Shown: positions 22,896 through 34,413, counted from the first letter of the stretch. The stretch is 64,000 bases of DNA from Taudactylus pleione (GCA_031769625.1 JAUIMM010000016.1:13943001-14007000); one strand, 5' to 3'. The notes: generated by a model from the sequence alone, not told the origin. Program-made: numbers and translations.

Positions 22896-23179
22896 CAGTG
22901 GTTCCCAAACTTTTTTGAATCACGGTGCCCCAGAATTTTATTCATGGCACCCCTATGTCAAAATTTTCTTATTGAAAATTCAGAAAGAATTATTAAATGT
23001 TAATAAAGTAAATTATGCTTACCTTACTTAGGTTCAGTTATATGGTGATGGACAGGGTTGTGCTTCTGCTTGTCCACATATTTTATGATTGGCAGCCATA
23101 AATAATTTGATTTGGTCCTGGACCACCAACCCATGGCACTCCTGATAGAGCATTGCGGCACCCAGTTTGGGAACCACTG
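22896..23179 (+). mobile_element. hAT-like miniature element, CAGTGGTTCCCAAAC family, copy 2
   Basis: 284 bp, ends CAGTGGTTCCCAAAC and GTTTGGGAACCACTG, flanked by GCTTAGAA and GCCTAGAT (8 bp, two mismatches; both resemble the hAT-preferred centre CTAG). It shares the internal text GGTTCAGTTATATGGTGATG with the other copies. Confidence 0.85.
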
Positions 23180-23646
23180 GCCTAGATGAATCAGGTTTGC
23201 AAAAACATGTGGGTCGCCCCTAGCACTGGGGCTCCCTACAGCCGCTACATGCTGGCACTTGTAGAGCTATTTCCCTCATGCTCTGTACACGAGCAACTTA
23301 TTTACAATGACCTAATGTATAACACTTTATCATTCTCACCCCATTGTCACCTCTCTGCAATCAGGCTTTCACCAAGAAAAACAAAAAAACAAAAAAACAG
23401 ACACAGGCTTATATATAACTGCACATTAAAATATTCATCACTGGGCTGCATACTGGACAGGTAAAAAGTTTAAAAAACGAATAAAAAAAAAACTTGTTAT
23501 CTATCAAATAATAATCTGCTAGGTTCTCTGGCAGCCCAGCACCGATCAGGTTCCTGTACAGTAGTGCTCCCTGTGGGCCTGACATCCTAGGTGACCATGA
23601 GTCCATATACTGTAGTTTGTACTGTATCCAGGCATTTACTCTAGAT

Positions 23647-23850
23647 CACAGGTTCTCAAACTCGGTCCTCAGGACCCCAAACAGTGCATGTTTTCCAGTT
23701 CTCCTCTAAGAATCACAAGTGAAATAATTAGCTCCACCTATATATCTTTTAAAGTGTATCAGTGAGTAATGACTGCACCTGTGCACCTGCTTGGTGACCT
23801 GCAAAACGTGACCTGTGTAGGGTCCTGAGGACCGAGTTTGAGAACTACTG
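23647..23850 (+). mobile_element. hAT-like miniature element with perfect 8-bp duplication
   Basis: 204 bp. Inner inverted ends are GTTCTCAAACTCGGTCCTCA and its complement near 23820-23845. It is flanked by CTCTAGAT on both sides (23639-23646 and 23851-23858), a perfect 8-bp duplication of the hAT type. Noncoding; only this copy was seen. Confidence 0.9.
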
Positions 23851-23858
23851 CTCTAGAT

Positions 23859-24863
23859 ACACTGTACTTGTTACTCTGACATTGCAGTGGTTAATTACTA
23901 AAACAGTGTGACTTTGCTGCCACCTCGTGGACAAATGCATTATCAACCACGGAAACATTCAAGGCCTTTTTCAAAATGCAATTTGAGACTTTTTTCTGTC
24001 TCAAATTGCAATTTTCGCACAGCGCATGCACAAATTATTCTTTTTGTGTCAAGTCTGATATGAGACTTGCTGCCATTAGGGCTCATACCGGGCTGGAATG
24101 AGTGTGGAATCACAGGGACCAACTTAACCAAATTTTGTCCATAAAGGCTGCACTGTCGTATAATTATTGTGTTATCTACACAATAAATGTTATAACAGTG
24201 GGGACAAACCAGGTGCTTTACTGGCAAAAGTTTGTGCAAAACGAACTCGCAATCACATCTTCTCTATCAAAGATGTTGGTTGCTGACTGTCCACTACAAA
24301 AATTAAAAAAATCTTGTAGCACCTAATATACCTCTATATGTGATTTCCAAAGTGTAGAGACAACAAATTTCATAAGGTATCTACTATAGACTTCACTTTG
24401 AAGATGTTGAGTCAAAATTACCAAACATTTGCTTTGCCCTGAAATTCCCCCTTTCTCATATACTTTTTGGACAATCCTGTGTTCTGACCAGGTTTCAATC
24501 ATGCTTCTTCCTCTGCTTAGATTAAGTAAGGCTTACGGTTACTCATATTAGATATTACAGCTCTCTGGAACAGTCTTCCTTTTACAGAAGTGAAAGAGAA
24601 ATATAAAATTCTAGATGAGTGGGTGTTGACAGCCGCAACACTTATTCTATACAAGTTGTAATAACAATTGTGCTTGCTTCTCAAAATTAGAACTTATGTG
24701 TTGGCTTCGATCTTCAGCCAAGGGTTAGCTCAATATAATGTGTTTTTTGTAAGAGATGTATTTATTGTACACTTGATTTAGGGCAAAGATTATATAACAC
24801 TAATAGGAGGGACTTGATTCCATAGCAAGAAATGAACATGAATATTCAATTCCTTGGTATACT
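23859..24863. other. Intergenic DNA without recognised feature
   Basis: No coding motif, tandem repeat or terminal repeat recognised in about 1 kb. ORFs on both strands at 23943-24326 overlap and lack family features. Confidence 0.5.
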
Positions 24864-25160
24864 AACGATGTGTACCCAGCCGACCTATTGTGCAACGGGA
24901 CCCGGCGGGAGTCCCGGCATCGGCAAGTTGCACACACACTTGCCTATGCTGGGAGTGACAGCGTGGCAGCCGGGGCCATGCTGCATTCTGCAGCATGGTC
25001 CTCACTGATGATGTCGCCCATCGGATGCATCGTCAGTGGCATTGAGGGTACACACTAGACGATGTGCCAGATATGTCGTTCAAACCAGCTGGTTCAGAGG
25101 ACATATCATCTAGTGTGTACCTGGATCAGAGGACATATCGTCTAGTGTGTACCCAGCATA
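24864..25160. mobile_element. Miniature element of the GTGTGTACCCAGC family
   Basis: The segment is bounded by GATGTGTACCCAGCC and TAGTGTGTACCCAGC. Inside, GGGTACACACTAGACGAT is followed by ATCATCTAGTGTGTACC and a further ATCGTCTAGTGTGTACCC, a partial duplication of the right end. The ends match the 3837-4141 element (GTACCCAGC). The outer left end may be truncated. Confidence 0.55.
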
Positions 25161-26319
25161 AGACGACATAGGCTGACAGCATGTGCTTTAATCAATGGGA
25201 TATTCAGCCTGAACTATGTCATTTGATAGCGGCAACATGCAAATCATGTCCAATGAAGACCAGTAATCTCTGTAGATGTAATTAGTATGCTAAACGGACC
25301 ATGCCTTCAACTTGTTGTACTGTAGTTATGGTCCATTTGGTTTTGAAGAAGAGTGATCAATTATTCCCATTCCACATGGTGCAATAGTGGTATTCAACAA
25401 GTGACTGAATGCAGTGCACACAAAGCACCATGGGCAGGCCGCCTAGTGGATAAATCAATTAAAAATAGTATTTACCAGTCATACACTGCATTAGTTTGTA
25501 AAATCCAGCAAATGTGCCTGACTTTTGAACAAAATGTGCACTGTAATATATCAGAAAATGTTTGTGTATTAGTCATTGTTGTGTAATGTATTGCATTTAA
25601 ATCACTTGCACTCTGTCAGTTTACATATGTAATGGTAGCTCTGACCTGGCAAAGCTTCAGAAGAGACGTTTTCTCTAACTGTAGCACGTCATGATTTTCC
25701 CATCTATATTCTAAGAGTAGGGTCTTTAGCAATTTTTTCCCATTGCATTAGAAAATGCTTTTCATGTAGGGGAGTACAAAAAGTATTTCACACTATCAAG
25801 AACAGATTCCAGGGGGCCACCCAAGCTAATAGCTATTGCAGGACAGTATATCTGCATAGCTTCAGCTGGTACAATTCCAAAATGTTCATTACTTGATTCC
25901 ATTTCTGCTCATCAGAAAAAGATCTTAAGAAAGTAACATGATTACTAATTTCATATTTTTCAGCAATCAATAATACTCACCGTTCTCTCTCTCTCCCATC
26001 ATATCATCCAGTGATAAAGTGATATCATTCTTTTCCCATTCTAGTAACCTAGTTGTTATTTGGGAGGATCATGTCTGGGGATTATTTTGTGTCCCAACTT
26101 TGCTTTCTAAATTGACAGGAGGTATATTACACTTTTACAATTACTGACAATGGGGGGTGGAGGGATTCATATACTAATTAAGCAAATATATTAATGTCAA
26201 TTTAATAACTATTTATAACTGATATCATTAATACACCACTTACAAAGTATTACTAAGAAATATAGTTAGTTTCCAGCTATAATTTCATAGTGTTCATAAT
26301 ATTAAAGATTGCACACAAA
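25161..26319. other. Intergenic DNA without recognised feature
   Basis: About 1.1 kb of AT-rich sequence. A short CTCTCTCTCT run at about 25986 is present. No gene or element recognised. Confidence 0.5.
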
Positions 26320-26869
26320 GGCCCTCATTCAGAGCCACTCGCGAGCGGCTGTCCGCTCGCAAGTGGGTCGATGGTGTGCACTGAGCATGCGCACGACGGA
26401 GGGAGCTCCGTCGTGCGCATGCGCCAGACGCGACGAGCGAAGGACTTTCCTTCGCTCGTTGTGTCTGATCAAAGGGGGCGTGCTGTCGATGTTGATTGAC
26501 AGCACGCCCCCTTTGGTGGGCGTGCCGGGGGCGTGCCTCCCAGACGGGGGCGTTCCCAAGGGAACACCTACCGTCAGAAGCCGGCCCACTGACATCACTA
26601 GTGATGTCAGTGGGAGTGATTTTTGGCTCTGATAGAGCCAAAATCACTCCAGGGCTTGTGGTCGAAAACCCCGACCACAGGCTTCTGGTCGCACTGGCGA
26701 TGGTCGCGATGGTCAAGACCATCGCGGCCATCATCCTGCATGCTCGTATGTGCTGTGGGTGGTGACCCACAGCTATACGAGCGTCCAGGAGGACGCTCCA
26801 TTTTTATGGAGGACGGCCCTCATTCAGAGCGAGCGCTCTGCTCCGAGCGTCCGGCTCTGAATGAGGGCC
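26320..26869 (+). mobile_element. Hairpin-chain miniature element, copy 3 (complete reference copy)
   Basis: 550 bp between perfect 15-bp inverted ends GGCCCTCATTCAGAG and CTCTGAATGAGGGCC. The interior is almost entirely consecutive hairpins: about 26386-26421 (arm CATGCGCACGACGGA), 26427-26466 (arm GAGCGAAGGA), 26470-26515 (arm AAAGGGGGCGTGCTGTC), 26586-26611 (GACATCACTAGTGATGTC), 26615-26648 (arm TTTTGGCTCT), 26654-26684 (arm GCTTGTGGTCG), 26698-26731 (arm GATGGTCGCGATGGTC), 26740-26782 (CTGTGGGTGGTGACCCACAG centre) and a terminal hairpin from about 26819 formed with the end itself. No ORF belongs to a known family. Flanking bases AAA and ATA do not form a clear duplication. Confidence 0.92.
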
Positions 26870-27228
26870 ATAATCTTCAACAACAATGTTACACATCTAT
26901 ATAATAAGCGAGAAAGCGTGTCTGTCTGTCTGTTTGTCCTTTATGCACGGCCAGAGTTTTGGACCTAGCTCCACCAAATTTGGCATAGTGATGTAGTTTG
27001 ACCAGGATTAGGTTTTTGTCTAGGTTTAAACTTTGTCAGGGCCACACACTTTCACACAATCCCTAAAAATGGGTAAACTCTTAAATTACACAGGTTCCGG
27101 CGCTGGCTCAAGTGGAAATTGGCAGTCTGCCAAAAACCTGTGTGAAAGTTGCAAAAGTATCCTTTTAACCTCACAGTTTGAGCAAGTGTCAAACTTTATG
27201 ACTTATGCAAGATCATATCCGGAGTTAT

Positions 27229-27502
27229 GTAGCATACACACGGTCAGATTTGTCAGATGAACGATTGAACGATTTGAACGATTTTACCAAAGTTTTGAAC
27301 GATTTGAACGATTGAACGATTTTTGACTGCATTAAAATGAATGGAATCGTCCAAGTCTGACTGCAAACACATCAGATGTCAGATATCGTTATCTGACAAA
27401 TGGGAACGCGCATCGTTCATCGTCCATCGTTCAGGCATGTCAGATATCGTTCATCGTTATCGTTCAGATCTGAAGGAAAAAGCTGACCATGTGTATGCAC
27501 CA
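27229..27502 (+). mobile_element. Miniature TIR element (CACACGGTCAGATTT family), copy 2
   Basis: Inverted ends GCATACACACGGTCAG and CTGACCATGTGTATGC. The internal GAACGATT repeats and the text TGACTGCATTAAAATGAATG are shared with the copy at 15438. It is about 80 bp shorter because some GAACGATTT units are missing. Confidence 0.82.
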
Positions 27503-27554
27503 TTAGTGTTTTTAAAGTGACAATATATATTAGTCAGCCCTCTGTGTTTGCATG

Positions 27555-29379
27555 CAAGGGTGTAACTATAACTTTGAGGGCCACATAGCAAGATATTAAT
27601 AGGCCCCTTCAGAGGTAAGAAAACACATACAATTGCCCCCACACAGGGCCCATTCATGTTATGCAAAACAGAGCCCATTCAGGCTATGCCACACAGCAGT
27701 AACCCACATACACATTACGCCATGCAGTAGTAGTGCCCCTTTTACATTACATCACAGTAATGCCCCTTACACTACACAGTAACGCCACTTACACATTATA
27801 CCACACAGTACTGCCCTTTACAGATTATGCCTCATAGTAGTAGTGCTGCATATAAAACAAATTATTCTACATAATAGTAGTGTCCCTTACACATTATCCC
27901 ACAGAGTAATACCCTTTATAACACCAGTGGCAAAAGCAGGACTTTGAAATAATTGGTTACAGAACCAATGACAAAAAAGTCTAACCGGAATAAGCCTGAA
28001 ACATTCACTTTATTGTGTACTTCAAGAGTTTAAAAAAAAAAAACAATAAAAAATATAAATAACAATGCTTCTGGTCATAAAACGTGCTTGAACACAGTGT
28101 GTAACAGTATGTACGAACAAAATTTAAACTACCAGTGCAATTTACACCACACAGTAGTCCCTTATTCATGTTATGACACACATGCCCCTTTTATGCAATG
28201 CCCACAGTAGTAGTGCCCCTTATACAATGCCCACAGCAGTGGTGCCCCTTACACAATGCCCCCTATACAGTGCCCCCAGTAGTGGTGCCCCTTATGTAGT
28301 TCCCACAGTAGCAATGCCCCTTTTGCAGTGCCCCCTATGCAATGTCCCCGTTAGTAGTGTCCCCAGTAGTGCACCCAGTACTGCCCTCTGTAGTAGTGCC
28401 CGCAATAGTAATGCCCCCAGTGGTAATGCCCCCATTATTAGTAGTGCCCCCAGTAGTAATGCCCCCATTAGTAATGAACCCAGTAGTAATGTCCCCTGTA
28501 GTAGTGCCCCTATAGTAATGTCCCCAATATTAATGCTCCCAGTAGTAGTGCCACCATTAGTAGTGCCCCCAGCGGTAGTGCCACCATTAGTAGTGCCCCC
28601 AGCGGTAGTGCCTCTAAGAAAAAAAATTAAATTAAAAATACAAACACAATACATCTCTTAAGCCACGCTCCTGCGTCTGCTGCCGTATGGTCTGACCACT
28701 CCTCGGATTTATGGGAGGGACGTCATAACGTCTTTCCCATAATGCTCACTGCGGGAGCCGGAGCTCAGAAGTGAGCTCCAGCTTCCAGCTGATGCTGCGG
28801 GGTAGGAGCCGGGTACCCGCTGGTAGCAAAATCTCATCAGGCACATGGCAAATGGAGCATCCCTGCAGCGGCTGGAGGGGGGGTGCGAGTAGATGGAGCA
28901 ACGGACAGAGGGGGTTTTCAGGTACTCACAAACCCCCGTGCATGCACGTATAAACAGCCTGGACATTGACAGTTAGGAGCTGATTGACTGGTACTTTATC
29001 ATTCTACACTTTATCACTCTGCAAGGCTTAGTGCATCTTCCCCTATGCCTCACAGTAATGCCCTTTACACATCATGCCCCCACTATAAACTCACTTCACC
29101 ATGTCCCTCCAACAGCCTCTCACCTCCCCCTGTGCCATCAACAGCCAGCAGGTGTGAATTTGGTGCCAGGCCGGCAGCTAATTACAGCTGGTGCACCGCC
29201 AGGCAGCGACAGACATGGACAGACAGCACCAGCACAATTTGAATTTGCCCCCTCGGCATCCCTGGCTGGACCTGCCTACTTTGTGTGCGTGACTGGGTGC
29301 AGGAGGCATGGCGGGACACAGAGGCAGCTCGGGCACCATAGCAGCTGCACCACTTGCACCCACAGTAGTTACGCCACTG
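27555..29379 (+). mobile_element. hAT-like nonautonomous composite element
   Basis: Ends CAAGGGTGTAACTA and TAGTTACGCCACTG are inverted with three mismatches. They are flanked by TTTGCATG (27547-27554) and TTTGCATA (29380-29387), an 8-bp hAT-type duplication with one mismatch. The interior holds a low-complexity region of GTAGTAGTGCCCC-type units (27690-27900 and 28150-28615) that gives proline/serine-rich ORFs of no biological meaning. It also holds a CG-rich patch (28670-28960) and a fragment of the 18965-type palindromic element (28978-29030). Confidence 0.65.
28150..28615 (-). repeat. Degenerate minisatellite (GGGCACTACTACTGTG-type on minus strand)
   Basis: Imperfect units such as AGTAGTAATGCCCCC and CCATTAGTAGTGCCCC repeat with variable period. 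In reverse complement they resemble the degenerate zone at 32560-32850. The 162-residue proline/serine-rich ORF here is a product of this repeat. Confidence 0.8.
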
Positions 29380-29459
29380 TTTGCATACATGTTAGCAAAC
29401 AGTGGGGTAATTTTGAGGATCAATGGAATGTGGTTATAGGTGAGGACAATGTAAACTAA

Positions 29460-30010
29460 TAAAGGCTGCAGGTGTACTTCAGGATCCAGTCTTCAACTCG
29501 GGCAAATCCCGGGGTATCCCAGTTAGTTATAAAATGGTATAGCAGATTATACTATTTTTTTACTCTGTGACTGTTTAAATATTGTGTACAAGTACCTGTA
29601 TCATCTGTGAGCATGTTGTGATGTATGATAGACAGATACACAAAGAAACAATTCCCCCTACAGAGTGTGTGGAGGAGAAAGGGTATGGGGAGAGGGGGAC
29701 AGTATAAGGGAGGCAGAGTGTCTGGGTCTATGCCAGGTTCCATTACAACTCCCATGTTTAGCACAACCAGTAATACACCATTGATACTTCTACCTACCAG
29801 GTCAATCCACAGCTGCTATTTTGTTGTACTTGCTGACTGGTGCCATTTGCCTCTGCTATAGAAGTGGATGTGCTCCATTTTCCTGGCTCCTCTGGCTTTT
29901 TTTGTAACTCTCGCTTGCAAAATCCCTATGGCTTATGCAAGTTCTCAAGTGTATCAGACCCCAGCTTGCTGACTTCTCTTAGAGTTAATTACCACCCACC
30001 TATCACACCA
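29460..30010. other. Intergenic DNA without recognised feature
   Basis: No gene, tandem repeat or terminal repeat recognised over about 550 bases. Confidence 0.45.
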
Positions 30011-30012
30011 GC

Positions 30013-30239
30013 AGTGATGTGCGGTCAGGTGAGGCAGAGCCTTTTTCCTTTCATACTTGGTTATACTCCAAAATTTTCACTGTAAAAATGATAAGAAAAA
30101 AATGAAAGAAAATATTATAAATATCTTCTTTGTATTATTCTAATCCTTTTTATAGTCAAAACTCTGGAGTAAAAAGTGTATGGCAGGTGAGGCACTGCCG
30201 CCCCTGTCTACCTTTTCCGCACATCCCTGATCAAAACTC
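30013..30239. mobile_element. Miniature TIR element (GATGTGCGG ends)
   Basis: Left end AGTGATGTGCGGTCAGGTGA and right end TTCCGCACATCCCTG are inverted. Just inside each lies GGTGAGGCA. A related end (TTACCTCACCGCACATTACTG) appears again at about 30371-30393, so two elements may be nested or adjacent around the TA tract. No target duplication resolved. Confidence 0.55.
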
Positions 30240-30300
30240 ACCAAATTTCCAGCACTATATACTGCCGCACCTTTGTATAATGCCCACATGTACCATCAGG

Positions 30301-30304
<4 letters not shown>

Positions 30305-30341
<37 letters not shown>
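30305..30341. repeat. (TA)n microsatellite
   Basis: An uninterrupted TA run of about 37 bp followed by TGTGTG. It generates the meaningless (YI)n or (IY)n ORFs on both strands. Confidence 0.98.
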
Positions 30342-30347
<6 letters not shown>

Positions 30348-31077
30348 AAAGCCAGTGCCTCCCCAGCCATTTACCTCACCGCACATTACTGCACACCAGT
30401 AATCAGTACTACGGACTGTGACCTGCATATTGGGTGCAGCAAAATCCAAACCTTCTTGAGGGCGGCTTTGGCAATAACCACCGGTGTATTAGACTCTGTA
30501 CACTTAATACTGCTAGAGTAAATAGTGGCAGATAACTCTGAATAAGTCAAACTATTGCCAAATTCAGAGAAGTACAGAACTACAGCCAGTATTCATGCAA
30601 TTTATAATTTGCCCCATAATCTCATTTACTTCTTTATAGAGATGAGCGGTTCGGATTCTGTGGAATCCGAACCACTCCGAACATTGGGGATCCGAGTCCA
30701 CCCGAACGCTGTTCGGGTGTTCCCCGCCTGACTCGGATCCCCGTTCGCGGCCGAGCAACAGCCTCCTGCTGTCGGATTCTTGCGAGAGAATCCGACGTCA
30801 GGGTTCCTCTAGTGTACGGCAGAACACTGTGATAGCGGTCTGCCCTACACAGATCAAACACACAGCCGCCAGCGTCAGCTGTGTGTTTGTAATAGCAGCC
30901 AATGAGAGCCACACAGACTCTCATTGGCTGCTGCACGATGGGAGCCGGTTGGAGCTCACTCATGAGCTCCGTCTTCCGGGTCCCTCCGCGCGTTATACAG
31001 CAGAGCAGAGCGGACGGCGGTGGGAGCGGGGATTCAGGTAAGTTTTTATTTTTATTATTATTATATGTGTGTGTTGA

Positions 31078-31752
31078 GGGGCATTACCGGGGGGCATACT
31101 ACTACTGGGGGCCTGCTAAGTGGGGGCCTGCTAATGGGGGGCATACTACTACTGGGGGCCTGCTAAGGGAGGCCATACTACTAATGGGGGCCTGCTAATG
31201 GGGGCACTACTACTACTGGGGGCCTGCTAAGGGGGGGCACTACTACTACTGGGGGCCTGCTAAGGGGGGCATACTACTACTGGGGCCTGCTAATGGGGGG
31301 CATACTACTACTGGGGGCCTGCTAATGGGGGGCATACTACTACTGGGGGCCTGCTAATGGGGGGCATACTACTACTGGGGGCCTGCTAAGGGGGGGCATA
31401 CTACTACTGGGGTCCTGCTAATGGGGGGCATACTACTACTGGGGGCCTGCTGATGGGGGGCATACTACTACTGGGGGCCTGCTGATGGGGGGCATGCTAC
31501 TACTGGGGGCCTGCTAAGGGGGGGCATACTACTACTGGGGCCTACTAAGGGGGGGCATACTACTACTGGGGGCCTGCTAAGGGGGGGCATACTACTACTG
31601 GGGGCCTGCTAATGGGGGGCATACTACTACTGGGGGCCTGCTGATGGGGGGCATGCTACTACTGGGGGCCTGCTAAGGGGGGCATACTACTACTGGGGCC
31701 TACTAAGGGGGGCATACTACTACTGGGGGCCTGCTAAGGGGGGGCATACTAC
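31078..31752 (+). repeat. 31-32-bp G-rich minisatellite, first block
   Basis: The unit is GGGGGGCATACTACTACTGG followed by GGGCCTGCTAAT or AAG. More than twenty units are readable with length variation in the G run. Runs of five to seven Gs make the + strand a strong candidate for G-quadruplex formation. Confidence 0.97.
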
Positions 31753-32127
31753 CAGGCCCGCTGAGAGCCGCGGCGGGTCCGGGTAATAGGGGGCATGGCC
31801 TAATCACGGGAGGCGTGGCCACGCCCCCTTTCCGGGAAAAAAAAAAGATTTGCAGCGCCGCTGGGCACTCTGGGCCCCCTCAGGACTGCTCAAAGCCAGG
31901 GGGGGCACGATCAGTATGATCGTTCCCCCCCACAGGCATAGCAGACTGCTGTGGCTGCTGCTCAGCAGCCACGAGCACACTCCACTGCAGCTCAGCACAC
32001 GCTGTGTGCTGGGCTGCTGTGAGGGAGGGAGGGGGAGCGGCGCTGGACCCGGGCCCCCGCCGGGCCCCTCAGGAAGCCCAGGCCCCGGTAATCTGTACCC
32101 GCTCCCCCCTCCCTCTCGGCGCCCCTG
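31753..32127 (+). mobile_element. hAT-like miniature element nested in the minisatellite
   Basis: 375 bp with inverted ends CAGGCCCGCTGAGAG and CTCTCGGCGCCCCTG, flanked by CATACTAC on both sides (31745-31752 and 32128-32135). The duplicated octamer is part of the minisatellite unit, so the insertion clearly postdates the array. It contains a hairpin around CAGCACACGCTGTGTGCTG. A fragment of the family is at 3217. Confidence 0.9.
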
Positions 32128-32560
32128 CATACTACTACTGGGCCTGCTAAGGGGGGGCATACTACTACTGGGGCCTGCTAAGGGGGGGCATACTACTACT
32201 GGGGGCCTGCTAAGGGGGGCACACTGCTATTGGGGGCCTGCTAAGGGGGGGCATACTACTACTGGGGGCCTGCTAAGGGGGGGCATACTACTACTGGGGG
32301 CCTGCTAAAGGGGGCATACTACTACTGGGGCCTGCTAAGGGGGGGCATACTACTACTGGGGGCCTGCTAAGGGGGGCATACTACTACTGGGGCCTGCTAA
32401 TGGGGGGCATACTACTTCTGGGGGCCTGCTAAGGGGGGGCATACTACTACTGGAGTCTGCTAATGGGGGGCATACTACTACTGGGGGCCTGCTAATGGGG
32501 CACTGCTACTGGGGGGCATACTACTGGGGAGCATACTACTACTGGGGGCACTGCATAGGG
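32128..32560 (+). repeat. 31-32-bp G-rich minisatellite, second block
   Basis: This is the continuation of the array interrupted by the nested element: the same unit with variable G runs. It fades beyond 32560 into GGGCACTACTACTGTG and GGGCATTGTGTAAAA variants up to about 32850. Confidence 0.95.
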
Positions 32561-33381
32561 GGCCCTACTACTAAGGGGACTGCATAGGGGGCACCACTAC
32601 TGGGGCCATTGTGTAAGGGACACCACTACTGGGGCCATTGTGTAAGGGACACCACTGCTGGGGGCATTGTATAAGGGGCACTACTACTGTGGGCATTGTA
32701 TAAGGGGCATTACTACTGTGGGCTTTGTGTATAAGGGTCACTACTGTGGGCATTGTGTAAAAGGGTCACTACTGTGGGCATTGTGTAAAAGGGTCACTAC
32801 TGTGGGCATTGTGTAAAAGGGGCACTACTGTGTGTCGTAACATAAATAAGAGACACTACTTTATGGTGTAATGTGAATCAGGGACACTATGTGCGGTGTA
32901 ATGTGGATAAGATTGTGCACTGTGACTTCTAGGGCCGTAGCTCACTTTGTAAACAAGTACTGTGATTCTGCTGGCCGTACCCCACTGGGTGGGTGCACTA
33001 CTTTTCCTTTCTGCCACTGCTGTGTGGCAATGTGTCATTTAAACTGTGATGTCTGTGCTGCTGCTTTGTCGCTTGGTAACCAGTCAGCTCACTGCAACCT
33101 TTGGCCAATAATGGTGAAAACTATAATTTAAAGTGTGAGGTGGTCTAAATTGACTGTAAATGACTGGAAATTAATGTTATTGAGGTTAATGATACTCTAA
33201 GAAGAAAAAAAGGACCAATTTATGTGATTTTAGCTTTTTTGTAAATTTTTGTAAAAAAATTCAAATCCAAAGCCAGTCACCGCAGTTTGGCAAATCCAAA
33301 TCCAAATCCGGACGACGAATTAGAACCAAATCTAAATCCAAATCCGACAAAAATTGACCGGAGCACATCCCTACTTCTATA

Positions 33382-33761
33382 TGTAAACAATGTCAAATAG
33401 CAGCCACTTATGCCAATTAACCCCCTGCAATATCTTCATGTGCTATTCATACACCATACAAACTACCACTGCTTATTAGAATGTATGACAAACTTCATAA
33501 ACTCCGAAAAAAATGTACATATAACATGGGAACTCCATAATATTATATGTATATCACAGCAGTTCCCATAGATGAAACTCACATTATCTCATGTCCCAAC
33601 ATCAGCAAAAATGTCCTTGCTTGTATCTGATGCGAGATTCTGTGCAAGAAGTCGGGTTCCCCGCTGATTTTATGCCAGCAGACACAACCATCCTCAGTAG
33701 TATAATCACTTGCACCAGCCCTGTTCTAAGGTGCAAGACATCCATGAGAAACAGGCTACTC
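33382..33761. other. Intergenic DNA without recognised feature
   Basis: About 380 bases of ordinary sequence between two transposon insertions; nothing recognised. Confidence 0.5.
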
Positions 33762-33769
33762 CATACGCA

Positions 33770-34344
33770 GGGAGGCAATCGGGAAGCAGACTGCCTATAT
33801 CCCGGCAGCCGGCTTCCCGACTGTCTTATCCCGGTAAGGGTGAAATGCCGGGCATCTAGATGTAGATGCCCGCATTTCCCCGACGCCGGGAGACCGGCGC
33901 CCGGCATCAAGATCGTAGTGATGCCGGGCGCCGCGAGCGGACAGCCGCGGGGGGGGGAGGGTTAGGTTTAGGGCTCCTGGGGGGGACTTAGGGTTAGGCA
34001 CCCCCCGGGAGGGTTAGGCTAGGGGGAGGGAGGGTTAGGATTAGGCACCCCCGGGGGGGACTTAGGGTTAGGCACCCCCCGGGGGACTTAGGTTTAGGCA
34101 GCGGGGAAGGGGGTGGTTAGGGTTAGGCACTTAGAGGAGGGATTGGGGTTAGGCACTTGGGGGGGAAGTTAGGGTTAGGCACCCCTAAGGAGGGTTAGGG
34201 TTAGGGGGGTTAGGTTAGGTTAGTGGATACTTACCTATCCACGATCGGGATTTCCAGCGCTGTCGGGCTTCCGCTGCGTCGCACTCTGCTCCTGTCGGGC
34301 TGCCGCTGACGGGAATCGAACCGGCGGTATTTCATACCAATTCC
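33770..34344 (+). mobile_element. hAT-like element with TTAGGG-rich core, copy 1
   Basis: 575 bp flanked by CATACGCA (33762-33769) and CATATGCA (34345-34352), 8 bp with one mismatch. It starts GGGAGGCAATCGGGAAGC and ends TTCATACCAATTCC. CG-rich subterminal parts (CCGGCAGCCGG, GCCGGGC) surround a core (33955-34225) of units such as GGGTTAGGGTTAGGCAC. Three other copies are at 47515, 50952 and 52137. Confidence 0.85.
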
Positions 34345-34412
34345 CATATGCACGACCTCTCGGATCTGACAGAGCGATTATTGGATCAGTGTGTATCCGT
34401 ACACACTGAACA

Positions 34413-34413
<1 letters not shown>

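Larger units (their letters stand above)
30637..33373 (+). mobile_element. hAT-like nonautonomous element with G-rich minisatellite core, 2.7 kb
   Basis: Ends TAGAGATGAGC and GCACATCCCTA are imperfect inverted repeats, flanked by CTTCTTTA (30629-30636) and CTTCTATA (33374-33381), an 8-bp duplication with one mismatch. Order: CG-rich left part (30650-31040), G-rich 31-32-bp minisatellite, a nested 375-bp element, more minisatellite, a decayed zone (32560-32850), and a tail of ATCCAAATCC-type repeats before the right end. No transposase is present. Confidence 0.72.

Noticed and set aside
28173..28661. 162-codon proline/serine-rich ORF
   Set aside because: Produced by a degenerate GTAGTGCCCC minisatellite inside a nonautonomous element; an overlapping glycine/threonine-rich ORF on the other strand shows the same origin.
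31850..32308. 152-codon proline/glycine-rich ORF as a gene
   Set aside because: It runs from the nested hAT-like miniature element into the minisatellite; no domain is present.
33955..34225. True interstitial telomere from a chromosome fusion
   Set aside because: TTAGGG words are interleaved with GCACCCCC units inside an element with 8-bp duplications, and the same arrangement occurs at three other places.
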